The notes below the pieces were generated by a model. The model saw only the letters and a list, made by a program, of their open reading frames with translations, was not told where the DNA came from and did no database searches. The position numbers were made by a program, and so were the translations under genes. DNA of 64,000 nt. Origin: Nitrososphaerales archaeon (lineage in GTDB: Archaea > Thermoproteota > Nitrososphaeria > Nitrososphaerales > Gagatemarchaeaceae). This document shows, in pieces, positions 16,514 to 25,927 of this stretch (position 1 is the stretch's first letter; every line of letters begins with the position of its first letter). The stretch lies in contig JASHOZ010000064.1 of the NCBI GenBank assembly GCA_030038395.1, forward strand, positions 48,751 through 112,750, in the 5' to 3' direction.

Positions 16514-17923
16514 CTACCTGTACTTGTAGTGCCGCTCGAATATGTCCTCTGACTTGGCCTCGGGCGTCGTCTCGCCTGTCTCGGCGAGCAGCGCCTCCAT
16601 GTCCACGAGCCTGCTACTCTTACCGTCCCATTTGCCTTCTATCATGAACCGCGCCCCGTCGCGCGTCTGCTCGATGGGTATCCTCGAGAGCACCGGCTCG
16701 AAGAAGCCCAGGACTATCGCCCTCTTCGCCTCATCGAGGCTGAGCCCCCGTGCCATGAGATAGAAGAGCTGCTCCTCGTCGACCTGCGCTACCGAGGCAG
16801 AGTGGGTGGCCTTGACCTCGTTGTTGTCGATCTCTAGGCCGGGGATGGCATCGGACTTCGCAGAGCGCTCCAGTATCATCGAGTGATGCGCGAGGTAGGA
16901 GCGCGAGTTCTTCGCGGTCTTTATGATTTTGATCATCCCCTTGAAGATGGACTGCGACTCTCCCTTCAGCACGCCCCTCGCCTGGACTGACCCAGTCGAG
17001 TCCGCCGAGTTGTGCATCAGGTTCGACTCGAAGTCGTATCTCTGCTTCGCGTCTGTGAAGAATATCTCGAAGCCTTCGGCGAGCGAGCCCCTCCCGTCGA
17101 GGAGGAAGTTCATGCGGGATCTGGAGAGGGCCGCCCCCAAGGACAGGGAGCTGACGGTGGCCCTCGAGTCGTTCGTGGTCTCGATCGCGCGGTTGGACAG
17201 GTGGACTGCTTCCTTGTCGAGCATCTGAATCGACGAGAAGTCGACGTGCGAACCCGGCCCCGCGCGGACCTCGACTGTCGAAGCGACCAGCGAGGGGCCA
17301 CTGGTGCCTCTCGAGTAGAGCTCCTCGAGGAAGACCGCCTTCGACAGCTCCCCTGCAACGATGAAGCTCCTGTCGATGACGCTGCTCTTCGGCGAGTCGA
17401 TGACAGTCATCCTCCGCAGGGGCTTGTGGAGACTGAGGCCGTCGGGGACGTACATCAGCGTGCCGCAGTTAAAGAAGGCGCTCACGAACGCCGCGTACTT
17501 GTCTGAAGCCGACTGGACCAGGGAGGTCTCGAACAGACGCCTCACGAGTGTCTCGTCGCTCTTCAGCGCATCGTGGATTGGGACGAGCTTCGCACCCATG
17601 GACGAGGCGTCGGCGTCGAGCTCGCCATGGACGTGCGACTCGTTCCCCTGCAGGAGTATGTTCGTTTCCTTCCCCGTCAGGAAGCCGGAGAAGAAACTCC
17701 GCAGGTCCGGGGGGGTCTGCCCCGTGCCCGGGGAGAACCGGGAGAGGTCGAAGCTCGAGAGGTTCGCGTATTTCGTGTAAAGCGGGTTCTTCTCCGGCGG
17801 GAGCGAGGAGAAGTCAGTGAGAGCGCGGAGCCTGAGATCCGTCAGCCATGAAGGCTCCTCCAGCGACCCCGAGATCCCCCTGACCGCCTCCTCATCGAAC
17901 ACCCCAACTGCTGCCGTGGACAA
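16514..17923 (-). CDS. sufD: Fe-S assembly protein SufD
   Basis: SufD is part of the SufBC2D scaffold. The 469-aa right-handed beta-helix protein has the typical C-terminal run YLAHHSMILERSAKSDAIPG, LEIDNNEVKATHSASV and DEEQLFYLMARGLSLDEAK. It follows sufB and lies upstream of the Rieske gene. Confidence 0.93.
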   Translation of the reverse strand: MSTAAVGVFDEEAVRGISGSLEEPSWLTDLRLRALTDFSSLPPEKNPLYTKYANLSSFDLSRFSPGTGQTPPDLRSFFSGFLTGKETNILLQGNESHVHGELDADASSMGAKLVPIHDALKSDETLVRRLFETSLVQSASDKYAAFVSAFFNCGTLMYVPDGLSLHKPLRRMTVIDSPKSSVIDRSFIVAGELSKAVFLEELYSRGTSGPSLVASTVEVRAGPGSHVDFSSIQMLDKEAVHLSNRAIETTNDSRATVSSLSLGAALSRSRMNFLLDGRGSLAEGFEIFFTDAKQRYDFESNLMHNSADSTGSVQARGVLKGESQSIFKGMIKIIKTAKNSRSYLAHHSMILERSAKSDAIPGLEIDNNEVKATHSASVAQVDEEQLFYLMARGLSLDEAKRAIVLGFFEPVLSRIPIEQTRDGARFMIEGKWDGKSSRLVDMEALLAETGETTPEAKSEDIFERHYKYR

Positions 17924-17947
17924 CCTGTCTTGCCTCTCGCGTCAGCC

Positions 17948-20434
17948 CTAGCCTACTGCATTTGTCATCTCGAGCGACATGAGCCTGTTGAACTCGACGG
18001 CGTAAGCCATCGGCAGCTCCTTCGCGAACGGCTCGAGGAAGCCGTTCACCACCATACTCAGCGCGTCGCCTTCCGAGATTCCCCTCGCCATCAGGTAGAA
18101 CAGCTGCTCTTCGCCCACCTTCCCGACGCTCGCCTCGTGCGTGACTGTAGCGTCGTCTTCCTGGATCTCCATGTAGGGGTAGGTGGCAGTCGTGCTCCTT
18201 TCGTCGACTAGCAGCGCGTCGCATCGCACGCTTGACTTCACGTTCTTGGCTCCTTTCGCTATGTGCAACAGCCCCCTGTACGCGGTGTGCCCGCCGTCCT
18301 TGGAGACGGATCTGGAGAGTATCTTCGAGGTGGTGTCCTTTGCCAGGTGAACCGCCTTCCCCCCCGTGTCCTGTACCTGGCCCGCCCCGGCGTATGCGAC
18401 AGAGATTATGTCTGCCTTGGCCCTCGGCCCCAGCAGGTAGATCGACGGGTACTTCCGCGTGAGCCTGGAGCCGCCGTTGAAGTCAACCCAGGAGACGGTC
18501 GCGTCCTCGTGCGCATGCGCCCTCTTGGTCACCAGGTTGAGCACATCCCTAGACCAGTTCTGCAGCGTCGTGTATTTCACGAACGACCCCTTCCTCGCGA
18601 CGATCTCCACGATCGCCGAGTGCAGCGACTGGGAAGAGTATACGGGGGCTGAGCAGTTGTGGACTGCAAAGCCCTTCACCAGGTACGAATTGGTCCCAGC
18701 CACTTCGAGGTTGTAGACGAGGTCGTCGTAAGGCTCGCCCGTGATCTTCCGAATGGGGACCAAGAACCTGTCCCCCACCCTGCGGGTTGCGCTCCACCTC
18801 TTGCCAGGAGTGTACTGGACGACATACTGGTCCTTCCTTTGAATCTCGTGGTCGCCAGTGATGTCTCTCGACCCCTTGCGGATGATGATGCTCGCGAACA
18901 CTCCGATTCTAGACAGAAGTTCCTGAAGCTGGAAGGATAGGTCGCGGCTCGCCGTCGAAGCTCTGATTGCCACTGAGCCGCCGGGTTTCACGCATCTGTC
19001 GCCGTCGCCCTTCAGGTAGTAGTTGAGGAGTACCTGCTGCTTCCTCGGAGGGAGCCTCATGACCGTCTCCGAGAGCATCTTGGTCGACGCTCCGGTTCCG
19101 CAATTCTTCAGGAATAGCTCAATCAGCCTCTTCGAATAGGAGGTGACACAGTAGTACGACCCTCTGCTTCTATGAAGGCTTCCCCGTTCTCCCACTGAGT
19201 GGACGAGCCGCAGCAGTTCCTTCGCGAGACGCTCCTCCGACTTCGACTTCCCGAAACTGAACTGTGCCACCTCTCGCTTCAGCGCTCTGTTGTAGCTCAC
19301 CGAGCCCTCTGCCAAGTATAGCCCCAAAATCTTGAGCAGCGTTTCATCTAGGGCCTGATCGTCAGTGACTTCGGAAGGGACGACGTAGACTAGGAAGTCG
19401 CCTACCTTTAGCCGCCCCGCTTCCATGTACTCGGGAGTCGCTTCTGTGAGTCTCTTCGACGACGCTTCTGCGAGCCATCCATTTCTGGTGCCTCGGATTG
19501 CGACCTTCTCCCTTGGAACTGCCAAGACAGGGTGCTCAGGCGTGAGCCTGAAGGCGTTCCCCGGGGAGAGTGGGACTATCGTCAGCAGCTTGCCCTTGTA
19601 GGGATGGACGAACTTCCGTGTCACCGCTTCCGCTCGCCCCGTGTCTGCGATGACCTGCTCTTTCTGCTCCACAACGAGAATGGGTCTGAAGGCATGACCC
19701 TTGCTGACAAGTTCTTCAGCCGGGAGGCAGCCCTCCATATAGGTGACCTCGCTGTACGGTTCGCCGACGATGAGCGTCCGCTCGAACTGCCCCATGTTCC
19801 GCTCGTTGATTCGGAAGTAGGCCTGCAGAGGCATGCTGACCTTCACCCCTTCCGGGACGTACACGAAGCTCCCCGCGCTCCAGACGGCCGTCTGCAGGGC
19901 GGCGATGTAGTTGTCCTGATACGGTACCACCGTCCCGAAGTACTTCTTCATGACCTCCGGGTACTCCTTCAGCGCAGTGACCGTGTCCGTGAAGACGACC
20001 CCCTGCTTCGATAGCTCCCCCTGGATGCTGTGGTAGACGGCCTCGCTCTCGTATATCGCGCCCACGCCGGAGAGAAACTTCTTCTCCGCCTCGCTGATGC
20101 CGAGCTTGTCGTAGGTGTTCTTGATGTAGGCCGGCAGCTGGTCCCAGGAGTCTGCGGCCCTCTTCGTCGGGCTGGCGTAGTAGTAGAAGCTCTGGTAGTC
20201 GATGTCCCCCAACTCCGGGGCCCAGGCAGGCGGCTTCCTGTCGAGGAAGTTCCTGAGAGCCTTCATCCTGATCTGCTCCATCCACGCGGGCTCGTCGTGC
20301 AGGCGGACGATCTCCTGGACTACCCTTTCGCTGAGCCCCTTTGCACCCTGGACTGCGTACTCGTCTACGGGGTCACTGAATCCGTACTTCTCCTTGTAGT
20401 CCTCCGTCACGATGTCGACTTTGGGGGGTGTCAT
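17948..20434 (-). CDS. sufB: Fe-S assembly scaffold SufB, interrupted by an intein
   Basis: The open frame encodes 828 aa. Residues 1-235 and 594-828 together form a normal 470-aa SufB (PEGVKVSMPLQAYFRIN, CSAPVYSSQSLHSAIVE, VRCDALLVDERSTT, GEEQLFYLMARGISEGDA). The centre, 236-593, is an intein inserted between YMEG and CSAPVY, a highly conserved site. Splicing should restore YMEGCSAPVY. ATG at 20434, 43 bp downstream of sufC, with its own TATA and an operator-like site between. Confidence 0.95.
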   Translation of the reverse strand: MTPPKVDIVTEDYKEKYGFSDPVDEYAVQGAKGLSERVVQEIVRLHDEPAWMEQIRMKALRNFLDRKPPAWAPELGDIDYQSFYYYASPTKRAADSWDQLPAYIKNTYDKLGISEAEKKFLSGVGAIYESEAVYHSIQGELSKQGVVFTDTVTALKEYPEVMKKYFGTVVPYQDNYIAALQTAVWSAGSFVYVPEGVKVSMPLQAYFRINERNMGQFERTLIVGEPYSEVTYMEGCLPAEELVSKGHAFRPILVVEQKEQVIADTGRAEAVTRKFVHPYKGKLLTIVPLSPGNAFRLTPEHPVLAVPREKVAIRGTRNGWLAEASSKRLTEATPEYMEAGRLKVGDFLVYVVPSEVTDDQALDETLLKILGLYLAEGSVSYNRALKREVAQFSFGKSKSEERLAKELLRLVHSVGERGSLHRSRGSYYCVTSYSKRLIELFLKNCGTGASTKMLSETVMRLPPRKQQVLLNYYLKGDGDRCVKPGGSVAIRASTASRDLSFQLQELLSRIGVFASIIIRKGSRDITGDHEIQRKDQYVVQYTPGKRWSATRRVGDRFLVPIRKITGEPYDDLVYNLEVAGTNSYLVKGFAVHNCSAPVYSSQSLHSAIVEIVARKGSFVKYTTLQNWSRDVLNLVTKRAHAHEDATVSWVDFNGGSRLTRKYPSIYLLGPRAKADIISVAYAGAGQVQDTGGKAVHLAKDTTSKILSRSVSKDGGHTAYRGLLHIAKGAKNVKSSVRCDALLVDERSTTATYPYMEIQEDDATVTHEASVGKVGEEQLFYLMARGISEGDALSMVVNGFLEPFAKELPMAYAVEFNRLMSLEMTNAVG
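18656..19729 (-). mobile_element. SufB intein with LAGLIDADG-type homing endonuclease
   Basis: This 358-residue intein begins with Cys1 (CLPAEELVSKG, block A) and has block B NAFRLTPEHPVLAV with the TxxH motif. It ends FAVHN followed by Cys+1 of the extein, as class 1 splicing needs. Two dodecapeptide endonuclease motifs are visible: LKILGLYLAEGS (about 367-378) and LLNYYLKGDGD (469-479), each keeping an acidic residue. All splice residues look intact, so both splicing and homing may be active. Confidence 0.93.
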
Positions 20435-20446
20435 GCTCGCGCCGAG

Positions 20447-20475
20447 TATAACATAGGTTATTTTTCCCTATTAAG
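20447..20475 (-). promoter_or_regulatory. sufB promoter with operator-like palindrome
   Basis: On the minus strand a TATA-like CTTAATAG (20468-20475) is followed by the near-palindrome ATAACCTATGTTATA (20447-20461), just before the sufB ATG at 20434. The same 15 bp occurs ahead of sufC. Here the site lies between TATA and the expected transcription start, a position usually repressive. Confidence 0.6.
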
Positions 20476-20477
20476 AG

Positions 20478-21254
20478 TTACGCAGGAGCTTTAGCGACTT
20501 CCTCTTCCCCGCCATATCCCTTTATCCAAGTGTACCCCTTCTCTTCGAGCAGCCTAGAGAGATCTTCGCCCCCGGACTCGATAATCTTTCCCTGGTACAT
20601 CACGTGAACGAATTGGGGCTTGACGTACTTGAGTATCCGCTGGTAGTGAGTAATCAGGAGTGCGCCCGTGTTTGGGCCCGACACCTTGTTAATCCCCTCG
20701 GCGACTATCCTCAGTGCGTCGATGTCCAGGCCGGAGTCGGTCTCGTCCAGGACGGCGAACTTTGGCTGCATCAGCGCCATCTGGAGGATCTCCGCCCTCT
20801 TCTTCTCGCCGCCGGAGAACCCCTCGTTGAGGTACCTGGTGAGGAAGGACTCGTCCATGCTGAGCATCTTCAGCTTCTCGGCGACGACCTCTTTGAACTC
20901 GAAGATCGTCGGTGGTTCGGTCCCCTGAGGCCTGGAGTTGTTGTAAGCCGCCCGCAAGAACGAGAACATGCTCACCCCCTGGACACTGACAGGGTACTGG
21001 AAGGCGAGGAAGAGCCCCTTCTTGACCCGCTTGTCGGGGGTGAGGCCGATTAGGCTCTCGCCATTGATCAGTGCGTCACCCGATGTAACTTGGTACTTCG
21101 GGTGCCCCATGAGGGTATATGCGAGCGTGCTCTTCCCCGAGCCGTTCGGGCCCATCAGCGCGTGTGTCTCGCCCTGCTCGACCACGAGGTCGACGCCTTT
21201 GAGAATCTCCTTCCCCTCCACGTTGGCGTGAAGGCCCTTGATCTCCAGTTTCAT
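20478..21254 (-). CDS. sufC: Fe-S assembly ATPase SufC
   Basis: SufC is the ABC-type ATPase of the SufBCD scaffold. The 258-aa protein has Walker A MGPNGSGKSTLA, the signature GFSGGEKKRAEI, and Walker B AVLDETDSGLDIDAL with the SufC-typical DETDSGLD. It is the first gene of the suf operon, with a TATA and operator-like palindrome upstream. Confidence 0.96.
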   Translation of the reverse strand: MKLEIKGLHANVEGKEILKGVDLVVEQGETHALMGPNGSGKSTLAYTLMGHPKYQVTSGDALINGESLIGLTPDKRVKKGLFLAFQYPVSVQGVSMFSFLRAAYNNSRPQGTEPPTIFEFKEVVAEKLKMLSMDESFLTRYLNEGFSGGEKKRAEILQMALMQPKFAVLDETDSGLDIDALRIVAEGINKVSGPNTGALLITHYQRILKYVKPQFVHVMYQGKIIESGGEDLSRLLEEKGYTWIKGYGGEEEVAKAPA

Positions 21255-21280
21255 CTGGCGAGTCCGAAATTCATCAGAGT

Positions 21281-21306
21281 CTATTTAAGGATATAACATA
21301 GGTTAT
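21281..21306 (-). promoter_or_regulatory. sufC promoter with operator-like palindrome
   Basis: Minus strand: CTTAAATAG (21281-21289) is a TATA element about 30 bp ahead of the sufC ATG. Immediately upstream is ATAACCTATGTTATA (21292-21306), the same 15 bp as at sufB, here covering the BRE region. Confidence 0.65.
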
Positions 21307-21334
21307 AGTCCAGCCATGAATTTGATACGAAGTA

Positions 21335-22144
21335 TCACGTTGGGCGCCCCACGTTGAGCAGGACCTCTGGCAAGAGGAGGAGCAGGAGGAGCGAGCCGAA
21401 GAGTGCGCTGGCGTTCGTCACGTAGAGCGGAACGCCCAACACCGTTGATGGTAGGGAGCCGGTGCCGGTGAATTCGTTGAACTGGAGAAAGAATTCACGA
21501 TAATCGAACAGGAATATGATCGTGGACGCCCCCAGAAGGAGAGGCAGCAGGAACTCCAACAATATTTTCGTCAGGGCCGCGCCCGCGGGCCTGCCGTCCA
21601 ATCTCGACAGCACCAGGGCTGAAGTCGCAAGGACAAGCAGTGCCCCTAGGTGCAGTACGTCGCCAGGGCCCGCGAAGAGCCAGTGAGCATAGGAGACCAG
21701 CCGGCCTCCCCCCGCTCCCTCGGGCCCTGCAGTTACAAAGAGCCCATACCACGACCCCAGAGCCCAGACTGAGAGGAAAGCAGAAGCAGCGCCAACCAGC
21801 GCGGAGGCGCGTCTGATGGTCCCCGGGAGGTGCGGCCTCCAGCGGCAGGCGAACGCGGCCGCGAGCGTCAACGCCGCGCAAGAAACTATCGCTTCGTTCA
21901 GGCTCAGGATGATGCTGCTGTTGATGACTAAGCCATGGTAGACCAACACGACAACCGTATACGTCTCTTTAGTGCAGGAGTTCGGAGGCGGGGTCACCGA
22001 GCCGCCAGCCGTTGGCGGTTTGACCGGGAGGCAACGCGTCACTTCCTCCGTTGCCTTCGAGGGGGAATAGTACCAGGTGAGAAGGAGCAGAGCCCCGACC
22101 AGTCCGAAACAAACCGAACACACTTCGAGAAACAGGCGTCTCAT
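21335..22144 (-). CDS. Seven-helix membrane protein of unknown function
   Basis: This is a hydrophobic protein of about 269 aa from ATG 22144 (MRRLFLEVCSVCFG); GTG at 22171 would add nine residues. Seven membrane helices are visible. The first loop has two cysteines (CLPVK...NSCTKE) and should be external. Charged residues inside or near helices include His in VLVYHGLV and DVLHLG. It precedes sufC on the same strand by 80 bp, but sufC has its own promoter. No family recognised. Confidence 0.7.
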   Translation of the reverse strand: MRRLFLEVCSVCFGLVGALLLLTWYYSPSKATEEVTRCLPVKPPTAGGSVTPPPNSCTKETYTVVVLVYHGLVINSSIILSLNEAIVSCAALTLAAAFACRWRPHLPGTIRRASALVGAASAFLSVWALGSWYGLFVTAGPEGAGGGRLVSYAHWLFAGPGDVLHLGALLVLATSALVLSRLDGRPAGAALTKILLEFLLPLLLGASTIIFLFDYREFFLQFNEFTGTGSLPSTVLGVPLYVTNASALFGSLLLLLLLPEVLLNVGRPT

Positions 22145-22247
22145 GCTAGGCAACCTTACCGACGCGGCCACTCAAATCCTTGGCGGCGTTTCCCCAGGCG
22201 CCCTTCCACGTCAACCTTCACACGCCGACAGGCTCCCGGTCTCGGAT

Positions 22248-22412
22248 CTACCCCGCCACCTTATAGTATACCGCGCTGGTCGAGCCAGGAGACAGGAGTT
22301 CCGAAAGCCCGAGCACGGCGAGGACCGCGATCGCAACGGCCCCGACTGTGATCTCGTAGCCCAAGCACCCCGATGCCACGACTACGTGGTACTTGATGCC
22401 GGTGCAGTACAC
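22248..22412 (-). CDS. Possible 54-aa membrane peptide
   Basis: This frame starts GTG at 22412 and contains one convincing hydrophobic helix (EITVGAVAIAVLAVLGLSE) with short polar flanks. It lies in a 466-bp stretch without other genes. No ribosome site or clear TATA is visible, so it is tentative. Confidence 0.3.
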   Translation of the reverse strand: MYCTGIKYHVVVASGCLGYEITVGAVAIAVLAVLGLSELLSPGSTSAVYYKVAG

Positions 22413-22610
22413 CAGCCATGGTTCTGTTTCGTCCTTAGCTGTTTAGACCCCCTGTTTCATTCCGGTTGGTGACTGCCGCCTTGACTAGAGCGGACCACTT
22501 GTTGCTTCCCTGAAGGCCAATCCCCGCGACCTGGGCGGGGGTCTGTCCTTCGAGAGCCAGTCTTCATCGACTTCCAACCCCTCTGAACCATCACCCGCTC
22601 TTTGGGTGTC
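22413..22610. other. Intergenic region without recognisable gene
   Basis: About 200 bp between the possible small ORF and the GAF gene. Reading frames here have no family resemblance and no RNA gene or repeat was seen. Confidence 0.5.
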
Positions 22611-23087
22611 TCACCAGCGGTCGCTCGCCTTCCTCGCGACGGCTTCCAGGAATTCCTTGTCGAGCGTCGAGAAGGCGTCAACCTGGTCGCCGTCGACGTC
22701 GATTTCTCCCACGACGGACCCCCCTCTTATTATCGGGACGACTATCTCAGCCCTCGTCGAAAGGAAGCACTGCAGGTACCGGGGGTCCTTCGTCACGTCG
22801 GAGACGATCTCGGTCCTGCCCGCCTTCGCCGCGAAGCCGCATATCCCCTTCCCTACTGGGATGCGCGTGTGCTCCGTCGCGGCGGGCCCCGCCCACGCTT
22901 CGAGTACGAGGTCCTTCCCGTCGACAGCGTAGACCCCGACCCAGTTGTAGGTTGGGATGCTCGCGTTGAGGAACTTTGCCAGCGCCTCCCTCGAGTCCCT
23001 CCCCTGCGATGGACCCATGGCTCCGTCCAGTCTGATGAGTAGCTCCCTGGCGTGTTCCCTCGTCAGCCTCGGGGACGCGGCCTTCAT
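22611..23087 (-). CDS. GAF-domain protein, free methionine-R-sulfoxide reductase-like
   Basis: This 158-aa single GAF domain protein contains YNWVGVYAVDG, IPVGKGICGFAAKAG and EIVVPIIRGGSVVGEIDVDG. The layout and the two cysteines (in GICG and LQCF) resemble the fRMsr/YebR group, which reduces free methionine sulfoxide. The third cysteine of that group is not evident, so sensing rather than catalysis is possible. A TATA-like GATAAATACG lies about 28 bp ahead of the ATG. Confidence 0.75.
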   Translation of the reverse strand: MKAASPRLTREHARELLIRLDGAMGPSQGRDSREALAKFLNASIPTYNWVGVYAVDGKDLVLEAWAGPAATEHTRIPVGKGICGFAAKAGRTEIVSDVTKDPRYLQCFLSTRAEIVVPIIRGGSVVGEIDVDGDQVDAFSTLDKEFLEAVARKASDRW

Positions 23088-23129
23088 CGACTCAGCCCAT
23101 CGTTCGGCCGGCGTATTTATCTCCGACTC

Positions 23130-23834
23130 TCAATCGGACTGCCTGAGCGCAACCCGGTAGACGAGCGCGGCGACGACCGCGCCCAGGAGGGGACCCACCC
23201 AGTAGATGTACCAGTAGGAGGGGAACGGCTGCCCTGCGAGGACGGCCGCGACCATCGGCCCCATCGCGCGTGCGGGATTCATCGCCGCGCCGGTGTAGGG
23301 CCCGCCCACGAGGACATCGACGACCACAGCCAGTCCTATGCCGAGACCCGCGATCTTCGGAGCGCGCGAGTCTACCGCCGTTAGGAACACCACCGTGGCC
23401 AGAACAAAGGTCAACAGGAACTCGACGGCGGCCCCCTGCCAGACCGACAGCGTGCTCAGCGCAGGGGACCCCCAGTGGACGGCGTCGCCTATGGCCCAAG
23501 GGAATGACGCAAGGAGGGCACCGCCCGCGGCGATGGCCCCGGCAATCTCGGCGACGATGTAGAGCAAGAACTCTCCTGCGTCGAGCTTCCCGTCTATGAG
23601 CAGACTCAGGCTGATGGCGGGGTTCATCGACCCCCCTGAAATCGCCATCGTGGCGGAGACGGCGAGGGCCAGGCCCCCTCCGTTCGCCAAGGCAGCGACC
23701 AGGAGCAGCGAAGCGGGGTCGCTCAGACCAAGGCTGCCCGCTGCAAGCGCCGAACCCGCGCCCAGTAGGACGAAGATGAAAGTCCCGACGAACTCGGCCG
23801 CCAGTTTCCTCGTCGTCGCCGGTCCGGCCGCCAA
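23130..23834 (-). CDS. MIP-family channel (aquaporin/glycerol facilitator)
   Basis: This membrane channel has six helices and two half-helices carrying the paired NPA motifs (GSMNPAISL and AAMNPARAMGP). I start at TTG 23834, 10 residues before LAAEFVGTF, because an upstream GTG (23867) lies against a TATA-like GTCTTAAGTGG. This gives 234 aa, normal for MIP proteins. Substrate (water or glycerol) cannot be told by eye. Confidence 0.9.
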   Translation of the reverse strand: MAAGPATTRKLAAEFVGTFIFVLLGAGSALAAGSLGLSDPASLLLVAALANGGGLALAVSATMAISGGSMNPAISLSLLIDGKLDAGEFLLYIVAEIAGAIAAGGALLASFPWAIGDAVHWGSPALSTLSVWQGAAVEFLLTFVLATVVFLTAVDSRAPKIAGLGIGLAVVVDVLVGGPYTGAAMNPARAMGPMVAAVLAGQPFPSYWYIYWVGPLLGAVVAALVYRVALRQSD

Positions 23835-23916
23835 TGACTGTTCACCGGCTTGCCCCCTCGAACCCACTTAAGACTTCCGAGAAGCGGCCCGGGTTCTGCT
23901 TCCTTACTGGGGAGAC

Positions 23917-24120
23917 TCAGCTGGCCGCTTCCTTTGGGGGGATGAGCTTCCTCCTAGGCCAGAGCGCAGATGCCAGCATCAGGACTCCTGCAACGATGAA
24001 GAGGAACGCGCCAGACTGAGAAGAAGAGAAGAAGGCTGCGAGGAAGGCGAGTACCGCCGCCACGATGCCCAGCCGTCGCCAAGGCAGGCCCTCCACGTGG
24101 ACCTCGACTGCCTTGCTCAA
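23917..24120 (-). CDS. Small two-helix membrane protein (67 aa)
   Basis: The protein starts TTG (MSKAVEVHVEGLPWRR), followed by two hydrophobic helices (LGIVAAVLAFLAAFF and GAFLFIVAGVLMLASALW) and a basic tail (PRRKLIPPKE). Positive-inside distribution puts both ends in the cytoplasm. No family recognised. Confidence 0.6.
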   Translation of the reverse strand: MSKAVEVHVEGLPWRRLGIVAAVLAFLAAFFSSSQSGAFLFIVAGVLMLASALWPRRKLIPPKEAAS

Positions 24121-24245
24121 ACGTCTCTAGGCGCTCCGTTAGATTCCTAAAGGGTTTCGGGGGCCCCGTTCTGACCATCCGCGCGCGGGAGCGAACATTC
24201 TGTCCGCCCCTCGCGGGAAGCGCAGCCGGTCCGCGCACGACAATT

Positions 24246-24253
24246 CATATATA
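24246..24253 (+). promoter_or_regulatory. TATA element of the thermosome gene
   Basis: TTCATATATACG is a strong archaeal TATA element, 30 bp ahead of the thermosome ATG, with CG-rich flanks. It is the clearest promoter in the window. Confidence 0.75.
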
Positions 24254-24282
24254 CGCCCAAAAGTTGTATACCGGACATAGAC

Positions 24283-25917
24283 ATGTCAGCAACAGGCCAG
24301 CCGGTAATTGTTCTGAAGGAAGGGTCGAGCGAGTCGCGCGGGAGAGAAACGCAGCGAAACAACATCGCGGCCGCGAAGCTCATCGCGGAAGTCGTGCGTA
24401 CTTCACTGGGGCCGCGCGGTATGGACAAGATGCTCGTCGACTCGATGGGCGACGTGACTATCACCAATGACGGGGCCACGATGCTGAAGGAGCTCGACAT
24501 CCAGCACCCTGCAGCGAAGATGATGGTCGAGATCAGCAAGGCCACTGACAACGAGGTAGGCGACGGGACGACTTCGGCCGTAGTGGTCGCTGGCGCGCTG
24601 CTTCAGAAGGCCGAGGAGCTCATCGACAAGGAGGTCCACCCGGTGGTCATAGTCGACGGCTACCTGAGAGCTGCCGAGAAAGCACAGAAGATATTGGAGG
24701 ACATCGCCGAGAAGGTCGATCCCACGAGCAGGGCCGACCTCCTCAACGTGGCGAACACGAGCATGCTAACGAAGCTGGTGAACGAGGACTCGCCCCACCT
24801 GGCCGGGATCGTGGTCGATGCCATACTGATGATCACGGAGAAGGCTGACAAGGGCATGAAGGCCGACATCGACAACGTCAAGGTCGAGAAGAAGCCTGGA
24901 GGTGCCATAACCGACACCCAGCTGATCAGGGGGATGGTCCTGGACAAGGAGGTAGTCCACTCGGGCATGCCTAAGAGGATCGCCGAGGCAAAGATCGCGC
25001 TGATCAACTCGCCGCTGGAGATAGAGAAGACAGAGTTCTCCGCGGAGATAAGGATCAACGACCCTACTCAGATGCAACAGTTCATGGACGAAGAGACCAG
25101 CATACTCAAGGGGATGGCGGACAAGGTGAAGGAGGCGGGCGCTAACGTGGTCATCTGCCAGAAGGGCGTCGACGACCTGGCGCAGCACTTCCTCGCGAAG
25201 TCGGGGATCCTGACGGTGAGGCGCGTCAAGGAGAGCGATATGTCGAAGCTCGCGAAGGCGACGGGAGCGAGGATGGTCACAAACCTGGACGACCTTACAG
25301 GGAAGGACCTCGGCTACGCGAAGCTCGTGGAGGAGCGAAAGCTAGAGGACGACAAGTGGGTCTTCATCGAAGGGTGCAAGAACCCGAAGGCGGTGACGAT
25401 ACTCGTCCGCGGCGGGACGCAACGGATCGTCGACGAGGCTGAGAGGGCCTTGCACGACGCGCTGATGGTCACGAAGGACGTCGTAGAGCTCCCGGCGGTC
25501 GTCTCGGGCGGTGGCGCGCCGGAAGAGGAGGTCGCGTGCCAGCTGCGCGCCTGGGCACAGAAGCTCTACGGGAGGGAGCAGCTAGCTGCCCTGAAGTTCG
25601 CGGATGCGATGGAGTCCGTCCCGATGACACTGGCTGAGAACGCCGGGATGGACCCGATCGACACCCAGGTGGACCTTCGGGCCCGCCACGGGAAGGACGG
25701 GAAGTGGTTCGGCGTCGACGTCATGAACGGGAAGGTCGGCGACATGTACGCAAAGTCGATAGTCGAGCCGCTGGCCGTGAAGCTGCAGATACTGAGGGCA
25801 GCGACCGAAGCCGCCTCCATGATTCTGAGGATCGACGACGTCATAGCGGCGAGCAAGATGAAGGCGCCCCCGACTCCGCCTGGCGGCGGTGGCATGGGCG
25901 GCATGCCTCCGATGTAA
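24283..25917 (+). CDS. thsA: Thermosome subunit (group II chaperonin)
   Basis: This 544-aa chaperonin subunit forms the cytosolic double-ring protein-folding cage. Signatures: [39 protein letters not shown], and the C-terminal [11 protein letters not shown] repeat that points into the cavity. Only one subunit gene is present in this window. Confidence 0.97.
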   Translation: MSATGQPVIVLKEGSSESRGRETQRNNIAAAKLIAEVVRTSLGPRGMDKMLVDSMGDVTITNDGATMLKELDIQHPAAKMMVEISKATDNEVGDGTTSAVVVAGALLQKAEELIDKEVHPVVIVDGYLRAAEKAQKILEDIAEKVDPTSRADLLNVANTSMLTKLVNEDSPHLAGIVVDAILMITEKADKGMKADIDNVKVEKKPGGAITDTQLIRGMVLDKEVVHSGMPKRIAEAKIALINSPLEIEKTEFSAEIRINDPTQMQQFMDEETSILKGMADKVKEAGANVVICQKGVDDLAQHFLAKSGILTVRRVKESDMSKLAKATGARMVTNLDDLTGKDLGYAKLVEERKLEDDKWVFIEGCKNPKAVTILVRGGTQRIVDEAERALHDALMVTKDVVELPAVVSGGGAPEEEVACQLRAWAQKLYGREQLAALKFADAMESVPMTLAENAGMDPIDTQVDLRARHGKDGKWFGVDVMNGKVGDMYAKSIVEPLAVKLQILRAATEAASMILRIDDVIAASKMKAPPTPPGGGGMGGMPPM

Positions 25918-25927
25918 GCGCAGCACT

